NCBI GenBank assembly: GCA_947650365.1
Contig: CANTAL010000023.1
Span: 1,929,501-1,993,500 of the forward strand
Origin: Chamaelirium japonicum
Lineage: Eukaryota > Streptophyta > Magnoliopsida > Liliales > Melanthiaceae
Direction: 5' to 3'
Length of the DNA stretch: 64,000 nucleotides
Every line of letters starts with the position of its first letter. Within the stretch, counting starts at the first letter, position 1. Shown here piece by piece: positions 44,679 through 56,260 of this stretch. Position numbers and translations under genes: made by a program. The notes beneath the pieces were generated by a model. The model was not told where the DNA came from. It saw only the letters and a program-made list of their open reading frames with translations, and made no database searches.

Positions 44679-47244
44679 GGATCGTGCGAATGAATTAGAA
44701 TGGATCGTACGAATGAGTAAGAATGGATCGTGCGAATGAACTAGAATGGATCATATAAATGAATTAGAATGGATCGTATGAATGAATTAGAATGGATCGT
44801 GCGAATAAATTAGAATGGATCGTATGAATGAATTAGAATAGATTATGCGAATGAATTAGAATGGATCGTACGAATGAATTAGAATGGATACATTCGTGCG
44901 AATGAATTAGAATGGATCGTATGAATGAATTAGAATCGATCGTACGAATGAATTAGAATGGATCATGCGAATGAATTAGAATGGATCGTGCGAATGAATT
45001 AGAATGGATCGTACGAATGAAATAGAATGGATTGTACGAATGAGATAGAATGGATCGTACGAATGAATTAGAATGGATACATTCATGCGAATGAATTAGA
45101 ATGGATCATACGAATGAATTAGAATGGATTCATTCGTGCGAATGAATTAGAATGGATCGTACAAATGAGTAAGAATGGATCGTACGAATGAATTAGAATG
45201 GATTGAATTAGAATGAATCGTACGAATGAATTAGAATGGATCGTACGAATGAATTAGAATGGATCGTACGAATGAATTAGAATGGATTGAATTAGAATGA
45301 ATCGTACGAATGAATTAGAATGAATCATACCGTACGAATGAATTAGAATGGATCATACGATGGAATTAGAATGGATCGTACGAATGAATTAGAATGGATC
45401 GTATGAATGAATTAGAATAGATCGTACGAAGGAATTAGAATGGATCGTACGAAGGAATTAGAATGGATAGTACGAATGAATTAGAATGGATACCATCGTG
45501 CAAATGAATTAGAATGGATCGTACGAATGAGTAAGAATGGATCGTACGAATGAAATAGAATGGATCGTATGAATGAATTAGAATGGATCGTGCGAATGAA
45601 CTAGAATGGATCGTACGAATGAATTAGAATAGATTGTGCGAATGAATTAGAATGGATCGTACGAATGAATTAGAATGGATCGTACGAATGAATTAGAATG
45701 GATTGTATGAATGAATTAGAATGGATCGTGCGAATGAATTAGAATGGATCGTACGAATGAAATAGAATGGATTCGCGCGAATGTATCCATTCTAATTCAT
45801 TCGTACGATCCATTCTAATTCATTCGTACACTCCATTCTAATTCATTCGCACGATCCATTCGCATTCACTTAAACGATCCATTCTAATTCATTCATATGA
45901 TCCATTCTAATTCCTTCGCACGAATGTATCCATTCTAATTCATTCGTACGATCCATTCTAATTCATTTGTACGAATGTATCCACTCTAATTCATTCATAC
46001 GATCCATTCTAATTCATTCGCGCGAATGTATCCATTCCAATTCATTCGTACGATCCATTCTAATTCATTCGCACAATCTATTCTAATTCATTCGTATGAT
46101 CAATTCTAATTCATTAGCATGATCCATTCTAATTCATTCGTACGATCTATTCTATTTCATTCGTACAATCCATTCTTACTCAATCGTATGATCCATTCTA
46201 ATCCATTCGCACAATCTATTCTAATTCATTCGTACGATCCATTTTATTTCATTCGTACGATCCATTCTAATTCATACGATCCATTCTATTTCATTCATAC
46301 GATCCATTTTAATTCATTCGCACGATCCATTCTAATTTATTCATACGATCCATTCTAATTCATTCGTACGATCCATTCTAATTTCTTCGTATGATCTATT
46401 CTAATTCCTTCGTACGATCCATTCTAATTCCTTCGTACGATCCATTCAAATTCATTTGCACGAATCTATCCATTCTAATTCATTCGTACGATCCATTCTA
46501 ATTCATTCGCACGATCCATTCTAATTCATTAATACGATCCAATCTAATTCATTTATACGATCTATTCTAATTCATTCGCACGAATATATCCTTTCTAATT
46601 CATTCGTATGATCCATTCTAATTCATTCGCACAATCTATTCTAATTCATTAGTACGATCCATTCTAATTCATTCGTACGATCCATTCTAATTCATTAGCA
46701 CGATCCAAATTCATTTATCCGTACGATCTATTCTATTTCATTCGTACGATCCATTCTTATTGCACGATCCATTCTAATTCATTCGCACGATCCATTCTCC
46801 ATTCTAATTCCATCGTACGATCCATTCTAATTCCTTCGTATCCATTCTAATTCACTCATACGATCCATTCTAATTCATTCATACGATCCATTCTAATTCA
46901 TTCGCATGAATGTATCCATTCTAATTCATTCGTACGATCCATTCTAATTCATTCGCACAATCTATTCTAATTCATTCATACGATCCATCCTAATTCATTC
47001 GCACGAATGTATCCATTCTAATTCATTCGTACAATCCATTTTATTTCATTTGTACGATCCATTCTTACTCATTCGTACGATCCATTCGTATCCATTCTAA
47101 TTCATTCGTACGATCTATTCTAATTCATTCGTACGATCCATTCTAATTCATTAATACGATCCAATCTAATTCATTCGTACGATCCATTCTAATTCATTCG
47201 TACGATCCATTCTAATTCATTCGCACGATCCATTCTAATTCATT

Positions 47245-49504
47245 CGCACGATCCATTCTAATTCATTCATACGATCCATTCTAATTCATTCGTACGATCC
47301 ATTCTAATTCATTCGCACGATCCATTCTAATTCATTCGCACGAATGTATCCATTCTAATTCATTCGTATGATCCATTCTAATTCATTCACACGATCCATT
47401 CTAATTCATTCATACAATCCATTCTATTTCTTTTGCACGAATGTATCCATTCTAATTCATTCGTACGTTCCATTCTATTTCATTCGTACGATCCATACTA
47501 ATTCATTCGTACAATCCATTCTAATTCATTCGCACGATCTATTCGAATTCATTCGCACAAATGTATCCACTCTAATTCATTCATACGATCCATTCTAATT
47601 CCTTCGTACGATCCATTCTATTCCATTCGTATGATCCATTCTATTTCATTCATATAATCCATTCTAATTCATTCGTACGATCCATTCTAATTCATTTATA
47701 CGATCTAATCTAATTCATTCATACAATCCATTCTAATTCATTCGTACGATCTATTCTAATTCATTCGTACGATCTATTCTTATTCATTTGCACGAATATA
47801 TCCATTCTAATTCATTCGTACGATGCATTCTAATTCATTCGCACGGAATGGATCGTACGAATGAATTAGAATGGATACATTCGTGCGAATGAATTCGAAT
47901 GGATCGTACGAACGAGTTAGAATGGATAAATTCGTGCGAATGAATTAGAATGGATTGTATGAATGAATTAGATTGGATCGTGTAAATGAATTAGAATGGA
48001 TCTTACGCATGAATTAGAATGGATACATTCATGGGAATGAATAAGAATGGATCGTACGAAGGAATTAGAATGGATCATACGAATGAAATAGAATGGATCA
48101 TACGAATGAATTAGAATGGATCGTATGAATGAATTAGAGTGGATACATTCGTACGAATGAATTAGAATGGATCGTGCGAATGAATTAGAATCGATCGTAC
48201 GAATGAGTTAGAATGGATCGTTTGAATGAATTAGAATGGATCGTACTTATGAATTAGAATGGGTCATACAAATGAAATAGAATGGATCGTACGAAGGAAT
48301 TAGAAAGGATCGTACAAACGAATTAGAATGGATCGTATGAATGAAATAGAATAGATCGTACGAATGAATTAGAATGGATCGTATGAATGAATTAGATTGG
48401 ATCGTATGAATGAATTAGAATGGATTGTACGAATGAAATAGATTAGATCGTGCGAATGAATTAGAATAGATCGTATGAATGAATTAGATTGGATCGTATT
48501 AATGAATTAGAATGGATCGTGCGAATGAATTAGAATGGATCGTACGAATGAATTAGAATGGATAGATTCGTGCGAATGAATTTGAATGGATCGTACGAAG
48601 GAATTAGAATGGATCGTACGAAGGAATTAGAATAGATCATACGAAGAAATTAGAATGGATCGTACGAATGAATTAGAATGGATCGTATGAATGAATTAGA
48701 ATGGATCGTGCGAATGAATTAAAATGGATCGTATGAATGAAATAGAATGGATCGTATGAATTAGAATGGATCGTACGAATGAAATAGAATGGATCGTACG
48801 AATGAATTAGAATAGATTGTGCGAATGGATTAGAATGGATCATACGATTGAGTAAGAATGGATTGTACGAATGAAATAGAATAGATCGTACGAATGAATT
48901 AGAATGGATCATGCTAATGAATTAGAATTGATCGTACGAATGAAATAGAATAGATTGTGCGAATGAATTAGAATGGATCGTATGAATGAATTGGAATGGA
49001 TACATTCGTGCGAATGAATTAGAATGGATCGTATGAATGAATTAGAGTGGATACATTCGTACAAATGAATTAGAATGGATCGTACGAATGAATTAGAATG
49101 GATATATTCGTGCGAATGAATTAGAATGGATCATATGAATGAATTAGAATGGATCGTTTGAGTGAATGCGAATGGATCGTGCGAATGAATTAGAATGGAT
49201 TGTACGAATGAATTAGAATGGATAGTACGAATGAATTAGAATGGATCGTACGAAGGAATTAGAATGGATCGTACGAAGGAATTAGAATGGATACCTTCGT
49301 GCAAATGAATTAGAATGGATCGTATGAATGAGTAAGAATGGATCGTACGAATGAAATAGAATGGATCGTATGAATGAATTAGAATGGATCGTGCGAATGA
49401 ATTAGAATGGATCGTACGAATGAATTAGAATAGATTGTGCGAATGAATTAGAATGGATCGTGCGAATGAATTAGAATGGATCGTACGAATGATATAGAAT
49501 GGAT
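47245..49504. repeat. Satellite zone D, plus then minus
   Basis: The plus part 47245-47847 includes 47350-47600, an inverted copy of the minus-strand series at 7601-7831 (also 17264, 33881 and 51154). The minus part 47848-49504 includes 48452-49217, which is the partner of 8575-9340 at a constant offset of 39877. The block ends with the common junction at 49504. Confidence 0.83.
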
Positions 49505-51607
49505 TCGCACGAATGTATCCATTCTAATTCATTCGTACGATCCATTCTAATTCATTCGTACAATCCATTCTAATTCATTCGCACGATCCATTCGCATTCA
49601 CTCAAACGATCCATTCAAATTCATTCATATGATCCATTCTAATTCATTCGCACGAATGTATCCTTTCTAATTCATTCGTACGATCCATTCTAATTCATTT
49701 GTACGAATGTATCCACTCTAATTCATTCATACGATCCATTCTAATTCATTCGCACGAATGTATCCATTCCAATTCATTCGTACGATCCATTCTAATTCAT
49801 TCGCACAATCTATTCTAATTCATTCGTACGATCAATTCTAATTCATTAGCATGATCCATTCTAATTCATTCGTACGATCTATTCTACTTCATTCGTATAA
49901 TCCATTCTTACTCAATCGTTTGATCCATTCTAATCCATTCGCACAATCTATTCTAATTCATTCGTACGATCCATTCTATTTCATTCGTACGATCCATTCT
50001 AATTCATACGATCCATTCTATTTCATTCATACGATCCATTTTAATTCATTCGCACGATCCATTCTAATTCATTCATACGATCCATTCTAATTCATTCGTA
50101 CGATCCATTCTAATTTCTTCGTATGATCTATTCTAATTCCTTCGTACGATCCATTCTAATTCCTTCGTACGATCCATTCTAATTCATTCGCACGAATCTG
50201 TCCATTCTAATTCATTCGTACGATCCATTCTAATTCATTCTCACGATCCATTCTAATTCATTCATACGATCCATTCTATTTCATTCGTACGATCCATTCT
50301 TACTCATTCGTACGATCCATTCTAATTCATTTGCACGAAGGTATCCATTCTAATTCATTCGTACTATCCATTCTAATTCCTTCGTACGATCCGTTCTAAT
50401 TCCTTCGTACGATCCATTCTAATTCATTCGTACGATCCTTTCTAATTCATTCGTACGATCCATTCTAATTCCTTCGTATGATCCATTCTAATTCATTCGT
50501 ACGGTATAATTCATTCTAATTCATTCGTTCGATTCATTCTAATTCAATCCATTCTAATTCATTCGTAAGATCCATTCTAATTCATTCATACGATCTATTC
50601 TAATTCATTCATACAATCCATTCTAATTCCTACGTACGATCCATTCTAATTCATTCATACGATCCATTCTAATTCATTCATACGATCTATTCTATTTCAT
50701 TCGCACGATCCGTTCTAATTCATTCATACAATACATTCTAATTCATTCATACAATCCATTCTAATCCCTTCGTACGATCCATTCTAATTCATTCATACGA
50801 TCCATTCTAATTCATTCGTATGATCTATTCTATTTCATTCATACGATCCATTCCTTCGTATGATCCATTCTAATTCATTCGCACGAATGTATCCATTCTA
50901 ATTCATTCGTACGATTCATTCTAATTAATTCATTCGTACGAATGAGTAAGAATGGATCGTATGAATGAATTAGAATGGATCGTGCGAATAAATTAGAATG
51001 GATTGAACGAATGAATTAGAATGGATCATACGAATGAATTAGAATGGATTGTATGAATGAATTAGAATGGATCGTGCGAATGAATTAGAATCGATTATAT
51101 GAATGAAATAGAATGGATCATACGAATGAAATAGAATGGATCGTACGAAGGAATTAGAATAGATCGTATGAATGAATTAGAGTGGATACATTCGTGCGAA
51201 TGAATTCGAATAGATCGTGCGAATGAATTAGAATGGATTGTACGAATGAATTAGAATGGATCGTACGAATGAAATAGAATGGATCGTACGAATGAATTAG
51301 AATGGATACATTCGTGCAAAAGAAATAGAATGGATTGTATGAATGAATTAGAATGGATCGTGTGAATGAATTAGAATGGATCATACGAATGAATTAGAAT
51401 AGATACATTCGTGCGAATAAATTAGAATGGATCATATGAATGAATTAGAATGGATAATATGAATGAATTAGAATGGATCATATGAATGAATTAGAATGGA
51501 TCGTACGAATGAATTAGAATAGATTGTGCGAATGAATTAGAATGGATCGTACGAATGAATTAGAATGGATCGTACGAATGAATTAGAATGGATACATTCG
51601 TGCAAAT
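49505..51607. repeat. Satellite zone E, plus then minus
   Basis: Plus 49505-50938 begins like 26686, 28673 and 45772: the common junction, then GCATTCACTCAAACG at 49594. It later joins the AAGGTATCC series seen near 24240 and 41325. Minus 50939-51607 carries the GAATTCGAATA marker at about 51203 and ends in the common junction, reverse orientation. The zone is a new combination of pieces found in order elsewhere. Confidence 0.82.
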
Positions 51608-54447
51608 CCATTCTATTTCATTCGTACGATCCATTCTAATTCATTCGCACGATCCGTTCTAATTCATTCATACGATCCATTCTAATTCATTCGTACGATC
51701 CATTCTAATTCATTCGTACGATCCATTCTAATTCATTCGCACAATCTATTCTAATTCATTCGTACGATCCATTCTAATTCATTCGCACGATCCATTCTAA
51801 TTCATTCTAATTCATTCGTACGATCCATTCTAATTCATTCGTACGATTCATTCTAATTCAATCAATTCTAATTCATTCGTACGATCCATTCTTACTCATT
51901 CGTACGATTCATATGATCCATTCTATTTCATTCGTACGATCCATTCTTACTCATTCGTAAGATCCATTCTAATTCATTGGCACGAATGTATCCATTCTAA
52001 TTCATTCGTACGATCCACTCTAATTCATTCGTACGATCCATTCCAATTCATTCTAATTCTAATTCATTCGCACGAATGTATCCATTCTAATTCATTCGTA
52101 CGATCCATTCTAATTCATTCGCACAATCTATTCTAATTCATTCGTACGATCCATTCTAATTCATTCGCACGATCCATTCTAATTCATTCATACAATCCAT
52201 TCTAATTCTTTTGCACGAATCTATCCATTCTAATTCATTACGAATGAGTAAGAATGGATTGTACGAATGAATTAGAATGGATACATTCGTGCGAATGAAT
52301 TAGAATGGATCATACGAATGAGTAAGAATGGATCGTACGAATGATATAGAATGGATTGTATGAATGAATTAGAATGGATCGTACGAACGAATTAGCATTG
52401 ATCGTGCTAATGAATTAGAATGGAACGTACGAATGAATTAGAATGGATCGTAGAATGGATCGTATGAATGAATTAGATTGGATCATACGAATCAGTAAGA
52501 ATGGATCATATGAATGAAATAGAATGGATCGTACGTATCAATTAGAATGGATACATTCATGGGAATGAATTAGAATGGATCGTACGAAGGAATTAGAATG
52601 GATCGTACGAAGGAATTAGAATGGATCGTACGAATGAATTAGAATGGATACATTCGTGCAAAAGAAGTAGAATGGATTGTATGAATGAATTAGAACGGAT
52701 CGTAGGAATGAATTAGACGTACGATCCATTCTAATTCATTCGTACAATCTATTCTAATTCATTCGTACGATCCATTCTAATTTATTCGTACAATCCATTA
52801 TAATTCATTCGCACGAATGTATCCATTCTAATTCATTCGTACGATCCATTCTAATTCATTCATATAATCCATTCTAATTCATTCGTACGATCCATTCTAA
52901 TTCCTTCGTACGAATGTATCTACTCTAATTCATTCATACGATCCATTCTAATTCATTCGCACGATCCATTCTAATTCATACGTACGATCCATTCTAATTC
53001 ATTCATATGATCCATTCTAATTCATTCGTATGATCCATTCTAATTCATTCGCACGATCTATTCTAATTCATTCATACAATCCATTCTATTTCATTCGTAC
53101 GATCCATTCTAATTCATTCGCAAGATCCATTCTAATTCATTCATACGATCCATTCAAATTCATTAATACGATCCAATCTAATTCATTCGTACGATCCATT
53201 CTAATTCATACGATCCATTCTAATTCAATCGTACGATCCATTCTAATTCATTAATACGATCCAATCTAATTCATTCGTACGATCCATTCTAATTCATACG
53301 ATCCATTCTAATTTATTCGTACGATCCATTCTAATTCATTAATACGATCCAATCTAATTCATTCATACGATCCATTCAAATTCATTAATACGATCCAATC
53401 TAATTCATTCGTACGATCCATTCTAATTCATACGATCCATTCTAATTCATTCGTACGATCCATTCTAATTCATTCGTACGATCCATTCTAATTCATTCGC
53501 ACGATCCATTCTAATTCATTCATACGATCCAATCTAATTCATTCATACGATCCATTCTAATACATTCGCACGAACGTATCCATTCTAATTCATTCGCACG
53601 ATCAATTCTAATTCATTCATACAATCCATTCTAATTCTTTTGCACGAATGTATCCATTCTAATTCATTCGTACGATCCATTCTAATTCATTCGTATGATC
53701 TATTCTAATTCATTCGCATGATCCATTATAATTCATTCATACGATCTAATCTAATTCATTCGTACGATCCATTCTAATTCATTCGCACGAATGTATCAAC
53801 TCTAATTCATTCGTACGATCCATTCTAATTCATTCATACATGCACGAATGAATTAGAATGGATACATTCGTGCGAATGAATTAGAATGGATCGTATGAAT
53901 GAATTAGATTGGATCGTATGCATGAATTAGAATGGATCGTGCGAATGAATTAGAATGGATCGTACGAATGAATTAGAATGGATCGAACGAATGAATTAGA
54001 ATGGATACATTCGTGCAAAAGAATTAGAATGAATTGTATGAATGAATTAGAATGGATCGTGCGAATGAATTAGAATGGATCGTACGAATGAATTAGAATG
54101 GATACATTCGTGCGAAAGAATTAGAATAGATCGTATGAATGAATTAGAATGGATCGTATGAATGAAATAGAATGGATCGTACGAGTGAATTAGAATGGAT
54201 CGTGCGAATGAATTAGAATGGATCGTACGAATGAATTAGAATGGATCGTACGAAGGAATTAGAATGAATCGTACGAATGAATTAGAAAGGATACATTCAA
54301 ATTCATTCGTACGATCCATTCTAATTCCTTCGTACGATCCATATTCTAATTCATTCGCACGATCCATTCTAATTCATTCGCACGATCCATTCTAATTCAT
54401 TCATACGATCCATTCTAATTCATTCACACAATCCATTCTAATTCATT

Positions 54448-54498
54448 CTAATTTATTCGTATGTGAGTGGATCGTGTTTTTTCGTGCTAATGAATTAG
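54448..54498 (+). repeat. 51-bp irregular switch spacer
   Basis: Between a plus and a minus block lies ATGTGAGTGGATCGTG followed by six T and CGTGC. This is the least monomer-like sequence in the array. It is the same length (51 bp) as the copies at 4088-4138 and 61908-61958. Confidence 0.85.
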
Positions 54499-54880
54499 AA
54501 TGGATTGTACAAATGAATTAGAATGGATACATTCGTGCGAAAGAATTAGAATGGATCGTATGAATGAATTAGATTGGATGGTATAAATGAATTAGAATGG
54601 ATCGTACGAATAAATTAGAATGGATCGTGCGAATGAATTAGAATGGATCGTGCGAATGAATTAGAATGGATCGTACGAATGAATTAGAATGGATCGTATG
54701 AATGAATTAGAATGGATCGTTCGAATGAATTAGAATAGATTGTGCGAATGAATTAGAATGGATCGTACGAATGAATTAGAAACGATTCATTCGTGCGAAT
54801 GAATTAGAATGGATCGTATGAGTGTGAATGAATTAGAATGGATCGTGCGAATGAATTAGAATGGATCGTATCAATGAATT

Positions 54881-54885
54881 AGAAT
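54881..54885. repeat. Target-site duplication, left
   Basis: AGAAT immediately before the TG of the LTR. Because AGAAT occurs in nearly every minus-strand monomer, the match alone is weak evidence. The related empty sites confirm it. Confidence 0.85.
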
Positions 54886-55081
54886 TGTTTGGGGGATTTT
54901 TCCTGGTCCTTGCGAGCCACCTGTAAGATCAAGAAAAAAGAAACGTGAGAACGGCTGGCTCCCTTAGGAGCGCAGACCCTCCGACGCTCAAGTCAGTTAT
55001 GGTAACACCACGGAGAGCTGTTGTATACCAAAGTGGTAGTGAAAGGGATTTCCAACCTGTACTTTGGAGCCTGGGGGTGGG

Positions 55082-55090
55082 TATTTATAG
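55082..55090 (+). promoter_or_regulatory. TATA-like box in the LTR
   Basis: TATTTATAG, 197 bp into the LTR and just after a G-rich stretch. It would suit a U3 promoter with the transcript starting roughly 25-35 bp downstream. There is no direct evidence of activity, and no clear AATAAA signal is seen further on. Confidence 0.5.
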
Positions 55091-55150
55091 ACATGGGCGA
55101 CCTATCTAGTTACGACGCGTGGAAGCTGTTTCCGGCACCTTCTAGGCCCC

Positions 55151-55168
55151 CACGTGCTGGCTCACGTG
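55151..55168. promoter_or_regulatory. Paired CACGTG (G-box) motifs in the LTR
   Basis: CACGTG occurs at 55151-55156 and 55163-55168, 12 bp apart. G-boxes bind bZIP and bHLH factors in plants. They lie downstream of the TATA-like box, so a promoter role is uncertain. Confidence 0.4.
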
Positions 55169-55270
55169 GATCTGACAGTCCTTGGTACTTGAGCTCCTGA
55201 CATTCTTTGTCGTCTAGCTCGTCTGACGAAGTAGTGGGGGACAGCTGCTGCTGTTCTGTTGCCGCCAGGG

Positions 55271-55288
55271 GAATCTTCTAGAATGTTC
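55271..55288. promoter_or_regulatory. Four-unit heat shock element match in the LTR
   Basis: GAATCTTCTAGAATGTTC has four alternating GAA/TTC units with exact 2-base spacing, a full match to the heat-shock-factor site. It lies 181 bp after the TATA-like box. It would act as a promoter element only if transcription starts further downstream or the element works from inside the transcript. Confidence 0.45.
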
Positions 55289-55524
55289 AAGTCTGGGAGG
55301 TTTCAAACCGACTCCGATGGGCTTCCATGGACTGCAAACGTCCACGTAGCTTCAGTGGGTGCTCGACATCTGGTAATCCTTATGCTGCTCTATTGTGGGC
55401 GACCTCAGGTGGGAAGCTAAGGCGAGCTCACCCTCCGTTGCTCCGTCCTTCCCTCCACTTTTATCAAGAGTCGAACCTCGCAGGAGCGACCTCTTCGATA
55501 AACAGGGGTCTGGACGAGCTTGGC

Positions 55525-55620
55525 GAGCTCCTGAGCGAGCTCGGGCGAGCTCCTGAGCGAGCTCGGGCGAGCTCCTGAGCGAGCATTGGCGAGCTCCTGA
55601 GCGAGCATTGGCGAGCTCCT
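55525..55620 (+). repeat. 22-bp minisatellite in the LTR, first array
   Basis: Four exact-length 22-bp units start at 55525, 55547, 55569 and 55591, each beginning GAGCTCCTGAGCGAGC and ending TCGGGC or ATTGGC. They run into the first copy of the 209-bp duplicate. The array is rich in SacI-type GAGCTC sites. Confidence 0.9.
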
Positions 55621-55821
55621 TCGCGCTCTTTGTCTAAGCCATTTACAGAATTTGGTCGTGCTCCTGCGGGGTCTGGGGGAACGCCAGCTCTTGGCGGGGC
55701 GAGCTGCACTCAGATACAAGGTGTCCATCCAGCTCCAAGCGGGGCGAGCTCCTCACGGGCTGTGAGAGCGAGCTTTTGGGCGAGCTCCTGGGTGAACTTT
55801 GGGCGAGCTCCTGGGCGAGCA
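55613..55821 (+). repeat. LTR internal duplicate, copy 1
   Basis: About 209 bp, beginning GAGCTCCTTCGCGC, repeated 303 bp downstream almost without change (one difference noted, GGTGAAC versus GGCGAAC). It explains why the open frames here come in shifted pairs. Confidence 0.9.
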
Positions 55822-55915
55822 TTGGCGAGCTCCTGAGCGAGCATTGGCGAGCTCCTGAGCGAGCATTTGGCGAGCTCCTGAGCGAACATTGGCGAACTTC
55901 TGAGCGGGCATTGGC
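55782..55915 (+). repeat. 22-bp minisatellite in the LTR, second array
   Basis: Six units of 22-23 bp start at 55782, 55805, 55827, 55849, 55872 and 55894. The last two are degenerate (GAACTTCTGAGCGGGC). The array overlaps the end of duplicate copy 1 and leads into copy 2. Confidence 0.88.
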
Positions 55916-56124
55916 GAGCTCCTTCGCGCTCTTTGTCTAAGCCATTTACAGAATTTGGTCGTGCTCCTGCGGGGTCTGGGGGAACGCCAGCTCTTGGCGG
56001 GGCGAGCTGCACTCAGATACAAGGTGTCCATCCAGCTCCAAGCGGGGCGAGCTCCTCACGGGCTGTGAGAGCGAGCTTTTGGGCGAGCTCCTGGGCGAAC
56101 TTTGGGCGAGCTCCTGGGCGAGCT
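55916..56124 (+). repeat. LTR internal duplicate, copy 2
   Basis: Second copy of 55613-55821. It is followed by two or three decayed 22-bp units (to about 56160) and then unique LTR sequence to the CA end. The near identity of the copies points to a recent expansion inside the LTR or its source element. Confidence 0.9.
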
Positions 56125-56260
56125 CCTAAGCAAACTTAACGAGCTTCTGAACGAACTTGCCCTGGGCCCCTTCAGCCCAATGTGGATCCCGCTCCCTGTC
56201 AAGATGACTGGGTGAGCACGGGAGAGCGAACTCCTGATCGGGTTTCAATCACCCCCAACA

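Larger units (their letters stand above)
39521..47244. repeat. 7.7-kb segment V2, end of second 17-kb copy
   Basis: Blocks are: plus to 40653, minus 40654-41048, plus 41049-41749, minus 41750-42643, plus 42644-43228, minus 43229-43760, plus 43761-44535, minus 44536-45771, plus 45772 onward. All switches pair with V1 at offsets 17075-17100. Unlike V1, it does not end at a scrambled seam: the plus-strand array carries on past 47244 to 47847. That makes 47244 the right limit of detectable similarity to V1. Confidence 0.85.
1..54885. repeat. 23-bp satellite array, left part
   Basis: A 23-bp tandem repeat fills this interval. The core is CCATTCTAATTCATTCG and the joining hexamer is usually TACGAT, with variants CACGAT, TACAAT, TATGAT and, after a CATTCA core end, ATACGAT-type joins. 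Units of 28 bp (an extra AATGT before ATCC), 18 bp and 15 bp are interspersed. Monomers occur on both strands in long blocks that flip abruptly. Each consensus unit holds one GATC, one GTAC and two CpGs (CGTACG). Known variants such as CTATTTC, CTTACTC and CACAATCTATTC recur in fixed order, so the array has higher-order structure. No unique sequence is present. Function is unknown; centromeric, pericentromeric, knob or subtelomeric location cannot be decided from the sequence. Confidence 0.97.
51608..54885. repeat. Satellite zone F up to the LTR
   Basis: Blocks are: plus 51608-52240, minus 52241-52717, plus 52718-53850, minus 53851-54298, plus 54299-54470, minus 54471-54885. From about 53600 it parallels 61060-62320 at an offset of 7452-7460. 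The last five bases, 54881-54885 (AGAAT), are the left target-site duplication of the LTR. Short 18-bp units (CTAATTCATACGATCC) are frequent at 53150-53440. Confidence 0.83.
54886..56260 (+). mobile_element. Solo LTR of a retrotransposon, probably plant Ty3/gypsy
   Basis: This 1375-bp insert is much richer in G and C than its surroundings. It begins TGTTTGGGGG, ends CCCCCAACA, and is bounded by a 5-bp direct repeat AGAAT, the hallmarks of an integrase-made LTR insertion. No primer-binding site, gag-pol or second LTR follows, so it is a solo LTR left by LTR-LTR recombination. The start (CCTTGCGAGCC..., then CCCTCCGACGCTCAAGTCAGT-like sequence) resembles, from memory, the beginnings of Ty3/gypsy LTRs in seed plants. 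Plus orientation is inferred from this and from the TATA-like box. A Ty1/copia or non-autonomous origin is not excluded. Confidence 0.85.

Noticed and set aside
7045-53254. About twenty open frames of 68-79 codons in the satellite (IHSNSFVRSILIHSYDPF-like)
   Set aside because: They are translations of the 23-bp repeat on either strand, opened by variants that remove TAA. They have no coding signature, start context or separate sequence.
1-54885. Telomeric repeat or interstitial telomere
   Set aside because: No TTTAGGG, TTAGGG or similar run was seen on either strand.
55327-56139. Overlapping open frames of 68-103 codons in the LTR, both strands
   Set aside because: They lie in a GC-rich minisatellite with few stop codons, occur as shifted pairs because of the 303-bp duplication, and resemble no LTR-retrotransposon protein.
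54886-56260. DNA transposon with terminal inverted repeats (TGTTTGGGGG / CCCCCAACA)
   Set aside because: The ends match as inverted repeats only over about nine bases, the TG...CA ends with a 5-bp duplication fit an LTR better, and no transposase is present.
54886-56260. Complete LTR retrotransposon or TRIM element
   Set aside because: There is no second LTR, primer-binding site, polypurine tract or gag-pol. The internal 209-bp repeats are not terminal.
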